Source: a bacterium
Lineage (GTDB): Bacteria > Vulcanimicrobiota > Xenobia > Xenobiales > JADMJV01
Assembly (NCBI GenBank): GCA_030149525.1
Contig: JASBRJ010000058.1
Span: 1 to 47,443, forward strand
Direction of reading: 5' to 3'
DNA length: 47,443 bases
How positions within the stretch are numbered: position 1 is the stretch's first letter; each line of letters opens with the position of its first letter. Shown piece by piece: positions 24,595-33,604 of the stretch. The position numbers and the translations under genes are program-made. Under the pieces are notes generated by a model. It was not told where the DNA came from, ran no database searches, and saw only the letters and a program-made list of their open reading frames with translations.

Positions 24595-26667
24595 CTATCG
24601 CAGGAAGGTCTTGAGAACTTCTTCCAGGTTTTTGCGACGGAGAGGCTTGCTGAGATAACCGTTCATGCCGGCATCCAAGCAGAGTTCCCGGTCATAACTC
24701 ATGGCGTTCGCGGTAAGAGCCACGATAGGGACATTGTTGCCGGCTTCTCTGAGCTGACGAGTGGCTTCATAGCCATCCATAATCGGCATCTGACAGTCCA
24801 TAAGAATGAGATCGAAGGCTTCCTTCTGACAAATCTGGAGAGCCTGCTGACCGTTTTCCGCTACAGTGTGATGAAGCCCGAACTTTTCCAACATTCGAGT
24901 GGAAATCAATTGATTGGGCTTGGCGTCTTCAACCACGAGGACATGGCCCTCAAAAGAGGGGAAGTCACTCACCTGAGCACCGGAAGTCTCACGCTCTCTA
25001 CCGGCCCGTTCTTCACAGGCTCTCTTCAAAAAATTGCTGAGTTCGCGAATTCTGATAGGTTTAAAAAAGCTTTCCGAATAGGCGGGAAACTGTTCTTTTT
25101 GTTGCTCCGGCAACAGCAGCGCCACCCGACAACAACTCTCCGGTAAGAGGGGAAGAAGCTCGAGAAACGGACTATCTACCAAGACAACAGTGTCTCCCTG
25201 GCTCCAACTCATAGCTTCCTCAAGCTCAGCCACCGTGTCAACTGCGGAAAACTTGAGTCCCCACTCCCTACACCAATCTTCTAGGAAGGCCCTTCTCGCC
25301 GTCGAGTTGGAATAGAGAACGAGCAAACCGTGACTGAGTGTGAGTTTGTCCTCACTATTTTTCCCATGGACGACGGGCGAAAAGCTGAACTCGAAAGTTG
25401 ACCCCACTCCTATCTCACTCTCCACCCTGAGTTCCCCGTTCATAAGGGAGGCAAGACGAGAAGCGATAGAAAGTCCCAGGCCGGTGCCGGCATGACGCCT
25501 GGTATGGCTCCCGTCAAGCTGTTCGAAAGGTTCGAAAATCCTGGTCAGATCTTTTTCAGGAATTCCGCACCCTGTATCGCTCACTCGGACCGTGAGCTTC
25601 TCCCCCTCCGACCAGACCTTGACGACCACGGCTCCCTCATCGGTAAACTTAACCGCATTTGAGATAAGGTTCATGAGAATCTGGCGAAGCCGCAGTGGAT
25701 CCGCCTCAATGCTTACGGGAGTCGAAGGCGAAATGTGACAAACGTAATCCAGGCCCATTCTCGCAGCCGCCGGACTGTGAAGCTCAGAGAGTTCTTGCAG
25801 CAGGGTATAGAAATCGAATTTCCGCTCCCGCAGACTCAGCTCTCCCGCCTGGATTTTACTAATATCCACGATGTCGTTCATGATATGAAGCAACGATTCC
25901 GCAGAGTTCTGGATGAGGAGAGCAAAATCGCGACTTTGCCCCTCAAGACCGGAGGACAAAAGCAGGTCACTGGTCCCCAGAATTCCGTTCATGGGAGTTC
26001 TCACTTCATGGCTAAGATTAGCCAAGAACTCAGACTTCAAACGGGCGGCTTGTTCACTTTTCTGAAGCGCCTCTTGCGTCTTTTTTTGCTGGTTCTCCAG
26101 ATTCACGATAGTCTCGCTGAGCGCGCCGGCAAGAGGTCTAAAGATTATGAAGATCTCCGCTACCAATACCGCCAAGAGAAAACCGATGATTAAGAACTGC
26201 TGAGTTCTTTGGCGGGCAAGGCGCTCTCGAGCCTCAGACTCGAAAGACTCCACCAGCTTCTCCATCAGACCTAGAAAGCGCGGTTCCAACTCCAGCACCC
26301 TGGCTAAAGACTCCGGCTCTCTCCCTTTGCTGTAGCGTAATCCAGCCTCGGCGATCTCATCAACCAGAGGCGTCAGTTGACTGAGAAGTTCGGTGGATTG
26401 CGGCGAGACCGAATATCGAGCAATGGTGTCGTGAGCCTGAGTCCATTGATTGACAATGTGAAGAATTTCCCTGTGATGTCCCGCCTGCGCGTCTTTCAGA
26501 AGAAGAAGTTCTTTGGTGAGTCGCTGACTCAGCATTCTTTGACGGCCGGCAAGGTTGACAAGATGGGCATCTTGTTCCTGGAAAACCAGAGAGCGCTGGC
26601 TCAAAAGACCTTGCCCCACCAACAAAAGAGCGATCAAGCCCAAAGCTAGAACGTAGCTCCGCCTCAA
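24595..26667 (-). CDS. Hybrid sensor histidine kinase with PilJ-like sensor and receiver
   Basis: A 690-residue inner-membrane two-component protein. Helix 1 (about 5-24) and helix 2 (about 153-180) enclose a periplasmic PilJ-type sensor with NLAGRQRMLSQRLTKEL near 38-54. Then come a coiled linker and a HisKA domain with FLANLSHEVRTPMN, phospho-acceptor H220. The HATPase domain follows (LMNLISNAVKFTDEG, VSDTGCGIPEKDL, HAGTGLGLSI), then a degenerate receiver at about 445-560, and a true receiver (VLVVEDAKPNQ, acceptor D624 in LILMDCQMPIMDGYEATRQ, conserved FLSKP-like YLSKP). No HPt domain or partner regulator is nearby. The only start in frame is a TTG without a clear ribosome site, so the first residues are uncertain. 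PilJ-type sensors in known cases govern twitching chemotaxis. Confidence 0.88.
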   Translation of the reverse strand: MRRSYVLALGLIALLLVGQGLLSQRSLVFQEQDAHLVNLAGRQRMLSQRLTKELLLLKDAQAGHHREILHIVNQWTQAHDTIARYSVSPQSTELLSQLTPLVDEIAEAGLRYSKGREPESLARVLELEPRFLGLMEKLVESFESEARERLARQRTQQFLIIGFLLAVLVAEIFIIFRPLAGALSETIVNLENQQKKTQEALQKSEQAARLKSEFLANLSHEVRTPMNGILGTSDLLLSSGLEGQSRDFALLIQNSAESLLHIMNDIVDISKIQAGELSLRERKFDFYTLLQELSELHSPAAARMGLDYVCHISPSTPVSIEADPLRLRQILMNLISNAVKFTDEGAVVVKVWSEGEKLTVRVSDTGCGIPEKDLTRIFEPFEQLDGSHTRRHAGTGLGLSIASRLASLMNGELRVESEIGVGSTFEFSFSPVVHGKNSEDKLTLSHGLLVLYSNSTARRAFLEDWCREWGLKFSAVDTVAELEEAMSWSQGDTVVLVDSPFLELLPLLPESCCRVALLLPEQQKEQFPAYSESFFKPIRIRELSNFLKRACEERAGRERETSGAQVSDFPSFEGHVLVVEDAKPNQLISTRMLEKFGLHHTVAENGQQALQICQKEAFDLILMDCQMPIMDGYEATRQLREAGNNVPIVALTANAMSYDRELCLDAGMNGYLSKPLRRKNLEEVLKTFLR

Positions 26668-26869
26668 ACGATCTAAAATGTCGTTCTTGCTCTCGGGACT
26701 CAGATAACCCGCCCTGCCTTCCTCATGCTTTCCCTTCTATTCCACCCGGACTCCGTGGATCTTGTTTCGACAACGGAAACAATTTGCTCCATCGAGCTTC
26801 TCATGGACCTGAAATCGTCTTGAGCCGTTCTTTCTTTAGCTGTTGAGCGGCAGCAGCTTTTTACAATTG

Positions 26870-26893
26870 GTAAAATCATTTTACTACTATACT
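26870..26893 (+). promoter_or_regulatory. Dyad operator with -10 for the OB-fold-like gene
   Basis: A perfect 7-1-7 inverted repeat, GTAAAATcATTTTAC (26870-26884), lies directly before TATACT (26888-26893), about 38 bases upstream of ATG 26931. The -35 is poor. The dyad occupies the promoter spacer, the usual place for a repressor. Confidence 0.5.
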
Positions 26894-26930
26894 TGAAACA
26901 CAGAGACAAAGAGAGAGGATACAAAGATTT

Positions 26931-27371
26931 ATGACCCGCAAAAACCTTCTGATGAGTCTTCTCATCACAGCTTTTCTGGCTACCGGAGCCCTGGCCGACG
27001 GCTGGGACTTCGGAAGCGACTATAATCGGCAATACAATCCCCAGAGCGTTCAAACTCTTCACGGAACAATCGTGAAGGTGGAACGGAATCTGGTGCTGGA
27101 ACCGGGGATGGCTCCCGGCGTAGCAGCCCTTGTCGACACCGGAACCGAGCTCGTTACAGTGCATGTCGGCCCCCGTTGGTTCACAGAGTTCTATCGTGAT
27201 CAATGGCAGCTAGAGTCCGGCGACCTCGTTGACATCACAGGGTCTATGGTGGACTTCGACGGAGCCAAGACCATGCTTTTGCGCTCCGGGAAAAAGGGCG
27301 AAATGGAAATGGTTATCCGCCAGAAAGACGGAGCCCCCGTTTGGGACGCTCAGCGTGGACACCAGTTTTAA
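26931..27371 (+). CDS. Exported OB-fold-like small protein
   Basis: A 146-residue protein with a clean Sec signal peptide (MTRKNLLMSLLITAFLATGALA). The mature part (about 125 residues) is beta-rich: LHGTIVKVERN, VTVHVGPRWF, GDLVDITGSMVDFDG, MLLRSGKKGEMEMVIRQKDG. This recalls periplasmic OB-fold proteins of the type that bind small molecules or nucleic acid, but the pattern is generic. There are no cysteines in the mature part. A purine-rich ribosome site (AGAGAGGA) precedes the ATG. It is transcribed away from the histidine kinase, across a 263-bp divergent region holding the dyad operator. A hairpin follows the gene. Function unknown. Confidence 0.7.
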   Translation: MTRKNLLMSLLITAFLATGALADGWDFGSDYNRQYNPQSVQTLHGTIVKVERNLVLEPGMAPGVAALVDTGTELVTVHVGPRWFTEFYRDQWQLESGDLVDITGSMVDFDGAKTMLLRSGKKGEMEMVIRQKDGAPVWDAQRGHQF

Positions 27372-27391
27372 ACGGCCTTTGACATAGAGAC

Positions 27392-27432
27392 GAAAGACAG
27401 CCACCTTCTCAAGAAAGAGGGTGGCTGCTTTC
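27392..27432 (+). terminator. Hairpin after the OB-fold-like gene, weak terminator
   Basis: GAAAG-a-CAGCCACC (27392-27405) pairs with GGTGGCTG-CTTTC (27420-27432), giving 13 pairs with one bulge. It lies 20 bases past the stop. A long T-tract is missing, so termination strength is uncertain. Confidence 0.5.
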
Positions 27433-27488
27433 TCAGCTTTCAAAGGAAAACTCTTGCCAAAGTGACATATCCAAGGCGGAGTAAAAAC

Positions 27489-28067
27489 ATGGTGGACTAT
27501 CCGCAAGATCCGAAGTCTCGACTGACTCTGTTCAAGAATGAGCAGGACATTCAGCACTGGGGACTGGTCGTTGTCGTCGACAATCAGCTAATTGAATTAC
27601 AATCCTGGAGCGGCGACTCCAAAACCGGAACGACGAAACCACCGGAAGGACTCTTCGTCGACTTCAAACCGGACGGCAATTATTTGCTTCTTTACATGCG
27701 GAAAAAGATTTGCACCTGGAACCCCGCCACCGGTTCCATCACCGAGCGCCCCTACAAGAAGGGAGAGACCCGGGGAATCACGCCTTTCCAGGCGGTTGCC
27801 GGTGAGCCTCAATTTCGGGGCAAGAACTCCTGGTGCGCGGTGGTCATCGACGGGGATGTCAAGGCCTGCCCACCCAATCAGCTCTTTCGTTCGTCCCAGC
27901 AACGATGGCAAGCCCAACCTCTGGGCAGGAAGCTTTCCCTGCTCTCCGGACCGATCATGGTGGTCATGGGCCAACACGGCCTTTTTGCCGTTAAGGCTGC
28001 TCTCGTCACGGCCATGAGCGGCATTCTCCTTCTCGCCCTTGCCCTTCTAGTCGACCGCTATTTCTAA
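27489..28067 (+). CDS. Hypothetical C-terminally anchored membrane protein
   Basis: A 192-residue protein starting at ATG 27489 with GGCGGAG about nine bases upstream. In-frame sequence before this start lacks features. Residues 1-160 are soluble and beta-rich (HWGLVVVVDNQLIELQSW, NYLLLYMRKKICTWNP, WCAVVIDGDVKACPP), and the protein ends with a hydrophobic helix (about 168-190) and RYF, typical of a tail anchor. There is no N-terminal signal. It stands between the OB-fold-like gene and the pilin-assembly operon, in the same direction. I do not recognise the family. Confidence 0.65.
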   Translation: MVDYPQDPKSRLTLFKNEQDIQHWGLVVVVDNQLIELQSWSGDSKTGTTKPPEGLFVDFKPDGNYLLLYMRKKICTWNPATGSITERPYKKGETRGITPFQAVAGEPQFRGKNSWCAVVIDGDVKACPPNQLFRSSQQRWQAQPLGRKLSLLSGPIMVVMGQHGLFAVKAALVTAMSGILLLALALLVDRYF

Positions 28068-28187
28068 ATGGCCGGGGCTAACTCTCACCCCGTTTCAGGA
28101 GTGATATAGGTCTTTTTCGCTTTTCAGGGAACTTTGTCCGACCACACAGCGTCTGGCAAACCGAAGGGGACGCAACCTGAAGAGACC

Positions 28188-29420
28188 ATGTCAAAATTTC
28201 AATATAAAGCTATGACCGAAGACGGCCAGTTCGTCACCGGAGAAGTGGAGGCCAAGGATCGCCTCACCGCCATCGAAAAGCTGGCCGACCAGAAGAGAAC
28301 GCTCTTCGAGCTCTCCGACCCGGATGGAACTCTAGGCTTTTTTAACTTCCCCAAAATACCGTTGAGCGGGATATCCCCCAACACGGTGGCCGTTTCCACG
28401 CGGCAACTGTCGGAGGTATTGGGAGCGGGGATGCCGTTAGTAGAGAGTCTTGGCGCGCTGGTCAATTCGGGAACAAATCAGAAAATGACGGAGGTCTGGC
28501 AAGAGGTTATTCAGTCCATTCTGAAGGGCCAGACCCTCTCTCACGCCCTGGCCCAACATCCCAAGGTGTTCTCTCAACTGTACGCCAATCTGGTGAAAGT
28601 GGGAGAGGCCACGGGGAGACTCCATGAGATGATCGGGGAGGCGGCCGGCCATCTTGAGCGAGAGGTGGAGATCCGTAGACAGGTGCGCTCGGCACTCACC
28701 TACCCGGTGTTCATCCTCATCACTTGTAGTGTTCTGTGCTACGCCCTTGTATCGTTTCTTCTTCCCGAATTCGAGCCGGTATGGAATCAAGCCGGAATGG
28801 ATCTGTCGGCCTATCCTCTGACGGAGTTTCTGATAGCCCTGAGCCGGTTGACTCACAGCTTCTGGGACGAACTCCTTTTGGCGCTTATCGTGGGTGGCTT
28901 GGGATTCGGCCTACACAGAATGTTGTCCACCGCAGACGGCGCTCGTAGAGCAGGCAAACTGCTCTTCAGCCTCCCGATCATCGGCGGCTTGGCCCAGGTC
29001 ACCGTCACAGCCAGGGTGGCCAACACCTTGGCGACTCTCACGGAAGCCGGAGTCTCTCTGCCTGTCGCCATCAAATTGACTGCCGAAGCCAGCGGGTCGC
29101 TGGTCGTTCAAGATGCTCTTACCAATGTGGCCGGGGGAGTGGAACAGGGCAAAACTCTAGCTCAGTGCCTCAAGGGAGCTAATATCTTTCCTCCGCTGCT
29201 GATTCAAATGGTGGGAATCGGTGAACAATCGGGACGACTGCCGGATATGCTCGCTCGGATTCGAGTCTATTATCAAAGACAACTCGACGATACGGTAAAA
29301 ACAGTGTCCTCCCTCATAGAGCCGGTCACGATGCTAGTCGTGGGCGGAGTTGTGGGAGTTTTCATTATGGGAGTGATCCTTCCAATTTTGGGTGTGGTGG
29401 GGAACATTGGCCCTTCCTAG
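28188..29420 (+). CDS. gspF: GspF/PilC-type inner-membrane platform protein (first copy)
   Basis: A 410-residue protein. ATG 28188 (MSKFQYKAMTEDG) fits the family's N-terminus better than an upstream TTG at 28134. It has two related GspF domains of about 130 residues, with the typical SARLLSEVLGAGMPLVESL-like segment (STRQLSEVLGAGMPLVESL). The others include GEATGRLHEMI, EVEIRRQVRSALTYPVFI, the second domain VANTLATLTEAGVSLPVAI, GIGEQSGRLPDML and a final helix. GspF and PilC are polytopic proteins that link the assembly ATPase to the growing pseudopilus. No ATPase gene is next to this copy; the GspE near the window end could serve it. The following gene starts 14 nt inside its end. Confidence 0.9.
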   Translation: MSKFQYKAMTEDGQFVTGEVEAKDRLTAIEKLADQKRTLFELSDPDGTLGFFNFPKIPLSGISPNTVAVSTRQLSEVLGAGMPLVESLGALVNSGTNQKMTEVWQEVIQSILKGQTLSHALAQHPKVFSQLYANLVKVGEATGRLHEMIGEAAGHLEREVEIRRQVRSALTYPVFILITCSVLCYALVSFLLPEFEPVWNQAGMDLSAYPLTEFLIALSRLTHSFWDELLLALIVGGLGFGLHRMLSTADGARRAGKLLFSLPIIGGLAQVTVTARVANTLATLTEAGVSLPVAIKLTAEASGSLVVQDALTNVAGGVEQGKTLAQCLKGANIFPPLLIQMVGIGEQSGRLPDMLARIRVYYQRQLDDTVKTVSSLIEPVTMLVVGGVVGVFIMGVILPILGVVGNIGPS

Positions 29421-32370
29421 ACAACGCGGCTACATCTTGCCGCTCGCCTTCGCTTTTCTGTTCGTTCTTCTGGTTCTGCTCTTGAGTTTGGCCCGCTCCG
29501 GCCAGTTCGGAAGTCGGGTCTTTCTTCAAGAAGAGCTGACCTTCCAGGAGACTTTGCTGAGCTTCGACGCCCAGAATCGCCTGGGACTAAAACTGAGTGG
29601 ACAGAGCGGTCCGGAAGTCGGGAACGCCGATTTCCAGAGGGACTTCTCCAGCAGTCATCAGCGCGCAGAACTGCGCCTACGATGGAACAAAGAATCCAAG
29701 CATCGAGAGGTGGGTCATTTATGGGCGAACTACGACGCCCTGTTCACCGACAAAGAAGAGTTGCCACCTGCCAACTATTCGAATTTAGAGCACACGTCCC
29801 AAGGCATGCCTGTGGCTCCGGATCATACTCTCGCCGATTTCCAGATGAACGGCAAGGCGAGTAAGACGGTTGTTTACTCCGCCGGTTTCCCCTATGGCGC
29901 CTACGCACCGTCCGGTGACATCGTCTTGGAAAAAGCTTACTCCTGGCGAAACCCTTCCTTGGAAGAGACCTATCAAAAGACCGACTACCAACGATACACC
30001 GGCCTCCCCGTCGACCTGTGGGCTCAAGGCCGAATCTCCGTTGAGCATGAGTACCCGGCGGGCTCGGCCTACAGCGACGAAGGCCCCGTCCATCTGCCCC
30101 GGAATTCGGGTGCCGTGGGCTACACATGTCGCCGTGGTGACGAGTCTTACACCGACAGACTCACGGAGCAGATCAACAATCGTTTCTACGCTATTGGACA
30201 AGATCAGATCGACAAGTCCCACCTCTTTGGTCGAGCGATACTCGACGGGGAAGGTCTCTTCCGCTTGTTTACAGGCCAACTGGACTTTCGAGAGATCCTC
30301 AGCGTGGGCCAAGCCTGTAAAATCCCCTTCTTCCCTATCCCAACCGTGCAGGAAGACATCGTCGTCACACTCGTCATCCTTCATCATCCATGGCCTGTCG
30401 ATTTCTCCGGCGACTCCCACAGCGCCGAGTTGGCCGAACAGCTCCATAAGCTCACCGAGGAACTTCAAAAAGCCAAGGACGAACTGGCCAAACTCCAGGA
30501 CGAGAAAGCCAAGCTCGATCCAAAAAGCAAATCGTACGACGACGATCTGGAAGCCATAGAGCAAAAAATCAAAGGCCAGCAATCCAAGGTCGACGACCTC
30601 GAAAAGGCTGTCGCCAAAGTCAAGGATGAAATCGCTCAAGACAAGCAAGACATGGACGGCAACATCGCCGACTCCGGAGTGCCGACGAATGCTCAAGAGG
30701 AGAAAGAACAAACCACCAAGGGCTGGGCTATCGTCAAGATCGTATCGCTGATCCCAGAGATGATTTCCGATATCATCGCCGGCAAAGATCCCACTCGCCG
30801 CATCGCCGTGCCCACAAGAGTCGTCAACCTTGGTGATCAGGACCCTCAATGGGAGTGGACATCCAGTCAAACGGAGGTCGGTGGAACAATGACAATTCCT
30901 CGCGGCCGAACGCTCCTCATCAACAGGGACCTGGAAATTTCCGGCGACCTCTGGATTCAGAAAGGGGCCACCTGTTACCTCAAAGGCTCCAACCTCACCG
31001 TGAAACCTCCCGCCGATTGGCACGACTTTGACGGAAAAGAACAGTCGGCCACAGACTTCGCTGCCTACCCCTCGGGCCGAATCATCTTGGAGCCGGGAGC
31101 GACTCTTCTGGTCGACGGAGATCTCAAAGCCGAGGGTGGAAGCTTCGAACTTGGCTCGGTTTCCCTGGTTGGTCCCATCGGTCCCACTCAGGCCATTGAG
31201 AGGGCCATCCTGTGTCGAGGCAACATCGAGATTGCACACGGGATTCACCCGGGGATGGGAGTCGACGATCTGGTCTTGGCCCTGGCCAAAAACGACAAAA
31301 CTCTCAGGGGCTTCGTTAAGGATTTTTACGACCCGCTTATGGTGGAGGGCTTTCCCTTTATCGCTAAGATGCCTTATATCGGCCCCTGGCAGTCCAGGAA
31401 ATGCTGGTTTGCCGAGTACTCCACAACACTCGTAGTTCCCAATGAGTTTCCGGTCCCTATTCCGGCAACTCTCCCCTTTCCGAACTGTCTCAGGAAAGTC
31501 TTCAAATACGTCACCTTCGCCTTTGCCACCGAACTGAATTTCACCACGGGGGAAAACTTTTACACCCAATCTCCCTTCTGGTTCTTCGGTCGAGGGATGA
31601 CACCGGTCTTCACCAAGACAGACCCTCAACTGGTCCAATCCGCCTTCGCTCACCTCAAATGGGAGAAGATCGCTCTCGACGCTCTGGAAGAAGAAGGCGA
31701 GAAATTTCTCAAAGAGATACTTCCCGACCTGGTCAAAGACGTTTTATTGGAGGCGGTTCGAGATATCCTGGAAGCGTTACTTGAAGATCTCATTCCTTTT
31801 AAGCCTCCCAGTTGTGGCAAGTCTGAAGAGTCCGGACATAGCAAGAGCGACATCAAAGAGAAGATCGAAGAGAAAATGAAAGAGCTGATGGAAGAAACCA
31901 TGAAAGATCTGGGCAAGAATCTTTTCAAGAGCTGCCGGGATTGTCTCTATACCATCAGAAACAGTGTGCTAAGCCAGGTCGGCAACGACTCCAAGGCTGC
32001 CACCATCGTAAGGGAGCTTCCAGGCGTTCTCATTTACTCCGGGCGACGACTGACCATCGGAGAAAAGGGCGCAGTCTGCGCTAGCGGGATGTTTTATGCT
32101 GAAGAGAGTGTGACCTCGGAGGCCCGTTACACGGTGGGCTGCCTTTTGAGCGCCAACGGGACGGTTGAGGCTAGAACCCTGTATCACTTCCCCTATTACT
32201 CCCGTGCCTCCCTCTACAACCCGCGCAAACCCAAAGACTATAAGCTCAACGCCCTGGACGACTTCTTCCGCTCCGCCTTTCAGGTGGCCGTTCCCAACCC
32301 CGAAAAGAACACGGCAGGCGACGTTGGGCTTCCCACCTATCATGTGACCGCCCAGGGGTGGGGTCGATGA
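29407..32370 (+). CDS. Giant PilX-like protein of the pilin-assembly operon
   Basis: A 987-residue protein starting at TTG 29407 with GGTGGGGA four bases upstream and inside the GspF gene. The N-terminus (RQRGYILPLAFAFLFVLLVLLL) is a single helix like that of PilX/GspK-type proteins of pilus operons. Residues about 335-418 form a long coiled coil, 500-620 a beta-rich repeat region (GRTLLINRDLEISGDLWI, GATLLVDGDLKAEGG), and about 770-840 a highly charged helical part with a few Cys. Such a size is far above ordinary PilX (about 200 residues). A large extracellular or periplasmic accessory to the pseudopilus is the likely role. The next gene starts in an ATGA overlap. Confidence 0.7.
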   Translation: MALPRQRGYILPLAFAFLFVLLVLLLSLARSGQFGSRVFLQEELTFQETLLSFDAQNRLGLKLSGQSGPEVGNADFQRDFSSSHQRAELRLRWNKESKHREVGHLWANYDALFTDKEELPPANYSNLEHTSQGMPVAPDHTLADFQMNGKASKTVVYSAGFPYGAYAPSGDIVLEKAYSWRNPSLEETYQKTDYQRYTGLPVDLWAQGRISVEHEYPAGSAYSDEGPVHLPRNSGAVGYTCRRGDESYTDRLTEQINNRFYAIGQDQIDKSHLFGRAILDGEGLFRLFTGQLDFREILSVGQACKIPFFPIPTVQEDIVVTLVILHHPWPVDFSGDSHSAELAEQLHKLTEELQKAKDELAKLQDEKAKLDPKSKSYDDDLEAIEQKIKGQQSKVDDLEKAVAKVKDEIAQDKQDMDGNIADSGVPTNAQEEKEQTTKGWAIVKIVSLIPEMISDIIAGKDPTRRIAVPTRVVNLGDQDPQWEWTSSQTEVGGTMTIPRGRTLLINRDLEISGDLWIQKGATCYLKGSNLTVKPPADWHDFDGKEQSATDFAAYPSGRIILEPGATLLVDGDLKAEGGSFELGSVSLVGPIGPTQAIERAILCRGNIEIAHGIHPGMGVDDLVLALAKNDKTLRGFVKDFYDPLMVEGFPFIAKMPYIGPWQSRKCWFAEYSTTLVVPNEFPVPIPATLPFPNCLRKVFKYVTFAFATELNFTTGENFYTQSPFWFFGRGMTPVFTKTDPQLVQSAFAHLKWEKIALDALEEEGEKFLKEILPDLVKDVLLEAVRDILEALLEDLIPFKPPSCGKSEESGHSKSDIKEKIEEKMKELMEETMKDLGKNLFKSCRDCLYTIRNSVLSQVGNDSKAATIVRELPGVLIYSGRRLTIGEKGAVCASGMFYAEESVTSEARYTVGCLLSANGTVEARTLYHFPYYSRASLYNPRKPKDYKLNALDDFFRSAFQVAVPNPEKNTAGDVGLPTYHVTAQGWGR

Positions 32371-32822
32371 AGAAGGGATTCACTCTGATTGAGGTTCTTG
32401 TGGCCGCAGGAGTCTTGCTCATTGCTGTGTTGGTTCTGGTAACCTCCTACAGTCAAAGCCTCAGGCAGGCAACCCAAACCAGGGAACGTCAGTTAGCCTT
32501 GATTGTGGCGGACAACCTGTTGGAAAGGGTGCACGCTCACTCTTACGGCCAGAGCAAGCCGAGCGATTGGGGCAGCGAGAAGAATCCGCGTACCGAAACG
32601 TTCTTCCTGGTCATAGACGGTCGTAAGGTTCAGGCGGCCTATCAAACGTTGGTGGAGATTTCTGCGGAGGGCAACGGGAGCTTTTTTGGTCGATCGGACA
32701 AACCGTTCGACAAACTCAAGTATACCGTGCTTTGGAGAGAGCCGAGGCCCGACGGAAGCTGGGAGCCGAAAAACCTTACCTTCGAAACCGTTGTGTGGAG
32801 GCAAGCCGATGTTCAGAAGTAG
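32367..32822 (+). CDS. Type II/IV minor prepilin, GspI/PilV-like
   Basis: A 151-residue prepilin. The ATG overlaps the previous stop (ATGA) and has a G-rich ribosome site (GGGGTGGGG). MKKG-FTLIEVLVAAGVLLIAV is a class III signal: prepilin peptidase should cut after G4, and E5 of the mature protein is the conserved glutamate. The mature protein has the GspI/PilV look (VADNLLERVHAHSY, then a beta-rich half). It is a minor pseudopilin by order, between the PilX-like protein and a GspJ-like protein. Confidence 0.85.
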   Translation: MKKGFTLIEVLVAAGVLLIAVLVLVTSYSQSLRQATQTRERQLALIVADNLLERVHAHSYGQSKPSDWGSEKNPRTETFFLVIDGRKVQAAYQTLVEISAEGNGSFFGRSDKPFDKLKYTVLWREPRPDGSWEPKNLTFETVVWRQADVQK

Positions 32823-33534
32823 AACTGGTGGATTCACCTTGGTGGAGATTCTTATCGCCTCAGCTCTCGCACTTGTGGTCTTTGGAGCGCTCCTTTCTGT
32901 TTTTCTCAACAGCCGAAAGATTGGACGCACCGCCCGGGAATCGTTCTATTTGAGCGAGGACATGAGTATCGCCTTGAGAACGCTGACAACCGATCTGAAG
33001 AGCACCAGCTTGAGTTCCATCAAAGTCGAGAGCGATGGGTTTAGCCTGGCCTCCCCTCATACTCCCGGCAGAGAAGACGGCTTCGAAGTGACCCCATACG
33101 GCGGAGTGAAATGGAAAAAGTGGGTCCACTACAGACTGGAACCCGGTGACGATGTCCGAGAGCGATTGGTCCGGAGCGAGAGTGACATAGGCGAAGACCT
33201 CTATCCCCTGGCGCCTCCCACTCCACCGGCCGCTTCGGGCAAAGTTCTTCTGAATAACATTCTGCGAAGAGACAAAGCTGTCGAGAAGAGCTCAGACGGA
33301 CGCTACCGAGTCATCGACAAGGCGGGCACTCCACCTGGATTCACTCTTCGCTTCGTGGGGCGTGACGGCACTAGACTGGAGGAGAATCCGGCAGAGCACA
33401 GCGATGAAGACCGCCCTGGCTGGACTCAGAACACAACCCCCTTGGTCGAACTCTGTCTGCAAATCGTGGACACTCCATCCGACTCAAAGGTCGCCACTCT
33501 GCAGATCTATCGGCAGCTGACACCTCGCAACTAG
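32809..33534 (+). CDS. Type II/IV minor prepilin, GspJ/PilW-like
   Basis: A 241-residue prepilin starting at ATG 32809 with GGAGG eight bases upstream; it overlaps the previous gene by 14 nt. RTGG-FTLVEILIASALALVVFGAL gives the cleavage site after the second Gly and E5. A helix with DMSIALRTLTTDLKS follows, as in GspJ/PilW, then a beta-rich part. Together with the preceding gene it forms the minor pseudopilin pair that usually starts pilus assembly. Nothing downstream in the operon is a pilin. Confidence 0.85.
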   Translation: MFRSRTGGFTLVEILIASALALVVFGALLSVFLNSRKIGRTARESFYLSEDMSIALRTLTTDLKSTSLSSIKVESDGFSLASPHTPGREDGFEVTPYGGVKWKKWVHYRLEPGDDVRERLVRSESDIGEDLYPLAPPTPPAASGKVLLNNILRRDKAVEKSSDGRYRVIDKAGTPPGFTLRFVGRDGTRLEENPAEHSDEDRPGWTQNTTPLVELCLQIVDTPSDSKVATLQIYRQLTPRN

Positions 33535-33575
33535 ACCCGGTCATACTTCAAGCGCTCCTTACTTTTTTGGTGAAA

Positions 33576-33600
33576 GGTCCGAAATATATCATGGCGGACC
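33576..33600 (+). promoter_or_regulatory. Leader hairpin covering the ribosome site of the stress-protein gene
   Basis: GGTCCG (33576-33581) and CGGACC (33595-33600) pair perfectly with a 13-base loop. The right arm overlaps GGCGGA, the likely ribosome site before ATG 33605, so folding would hide it. Confidence 0.35.
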
Positions 33601-33604
33601 GATC

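Noticed and set aside
29785-31653. Minus-strand open frame of 622 codons
   Set aside because: It is opposite the giant PilX-like gene, which has start, ribosome site and operon overlaps; the antisense protein shows no recognisable motif.
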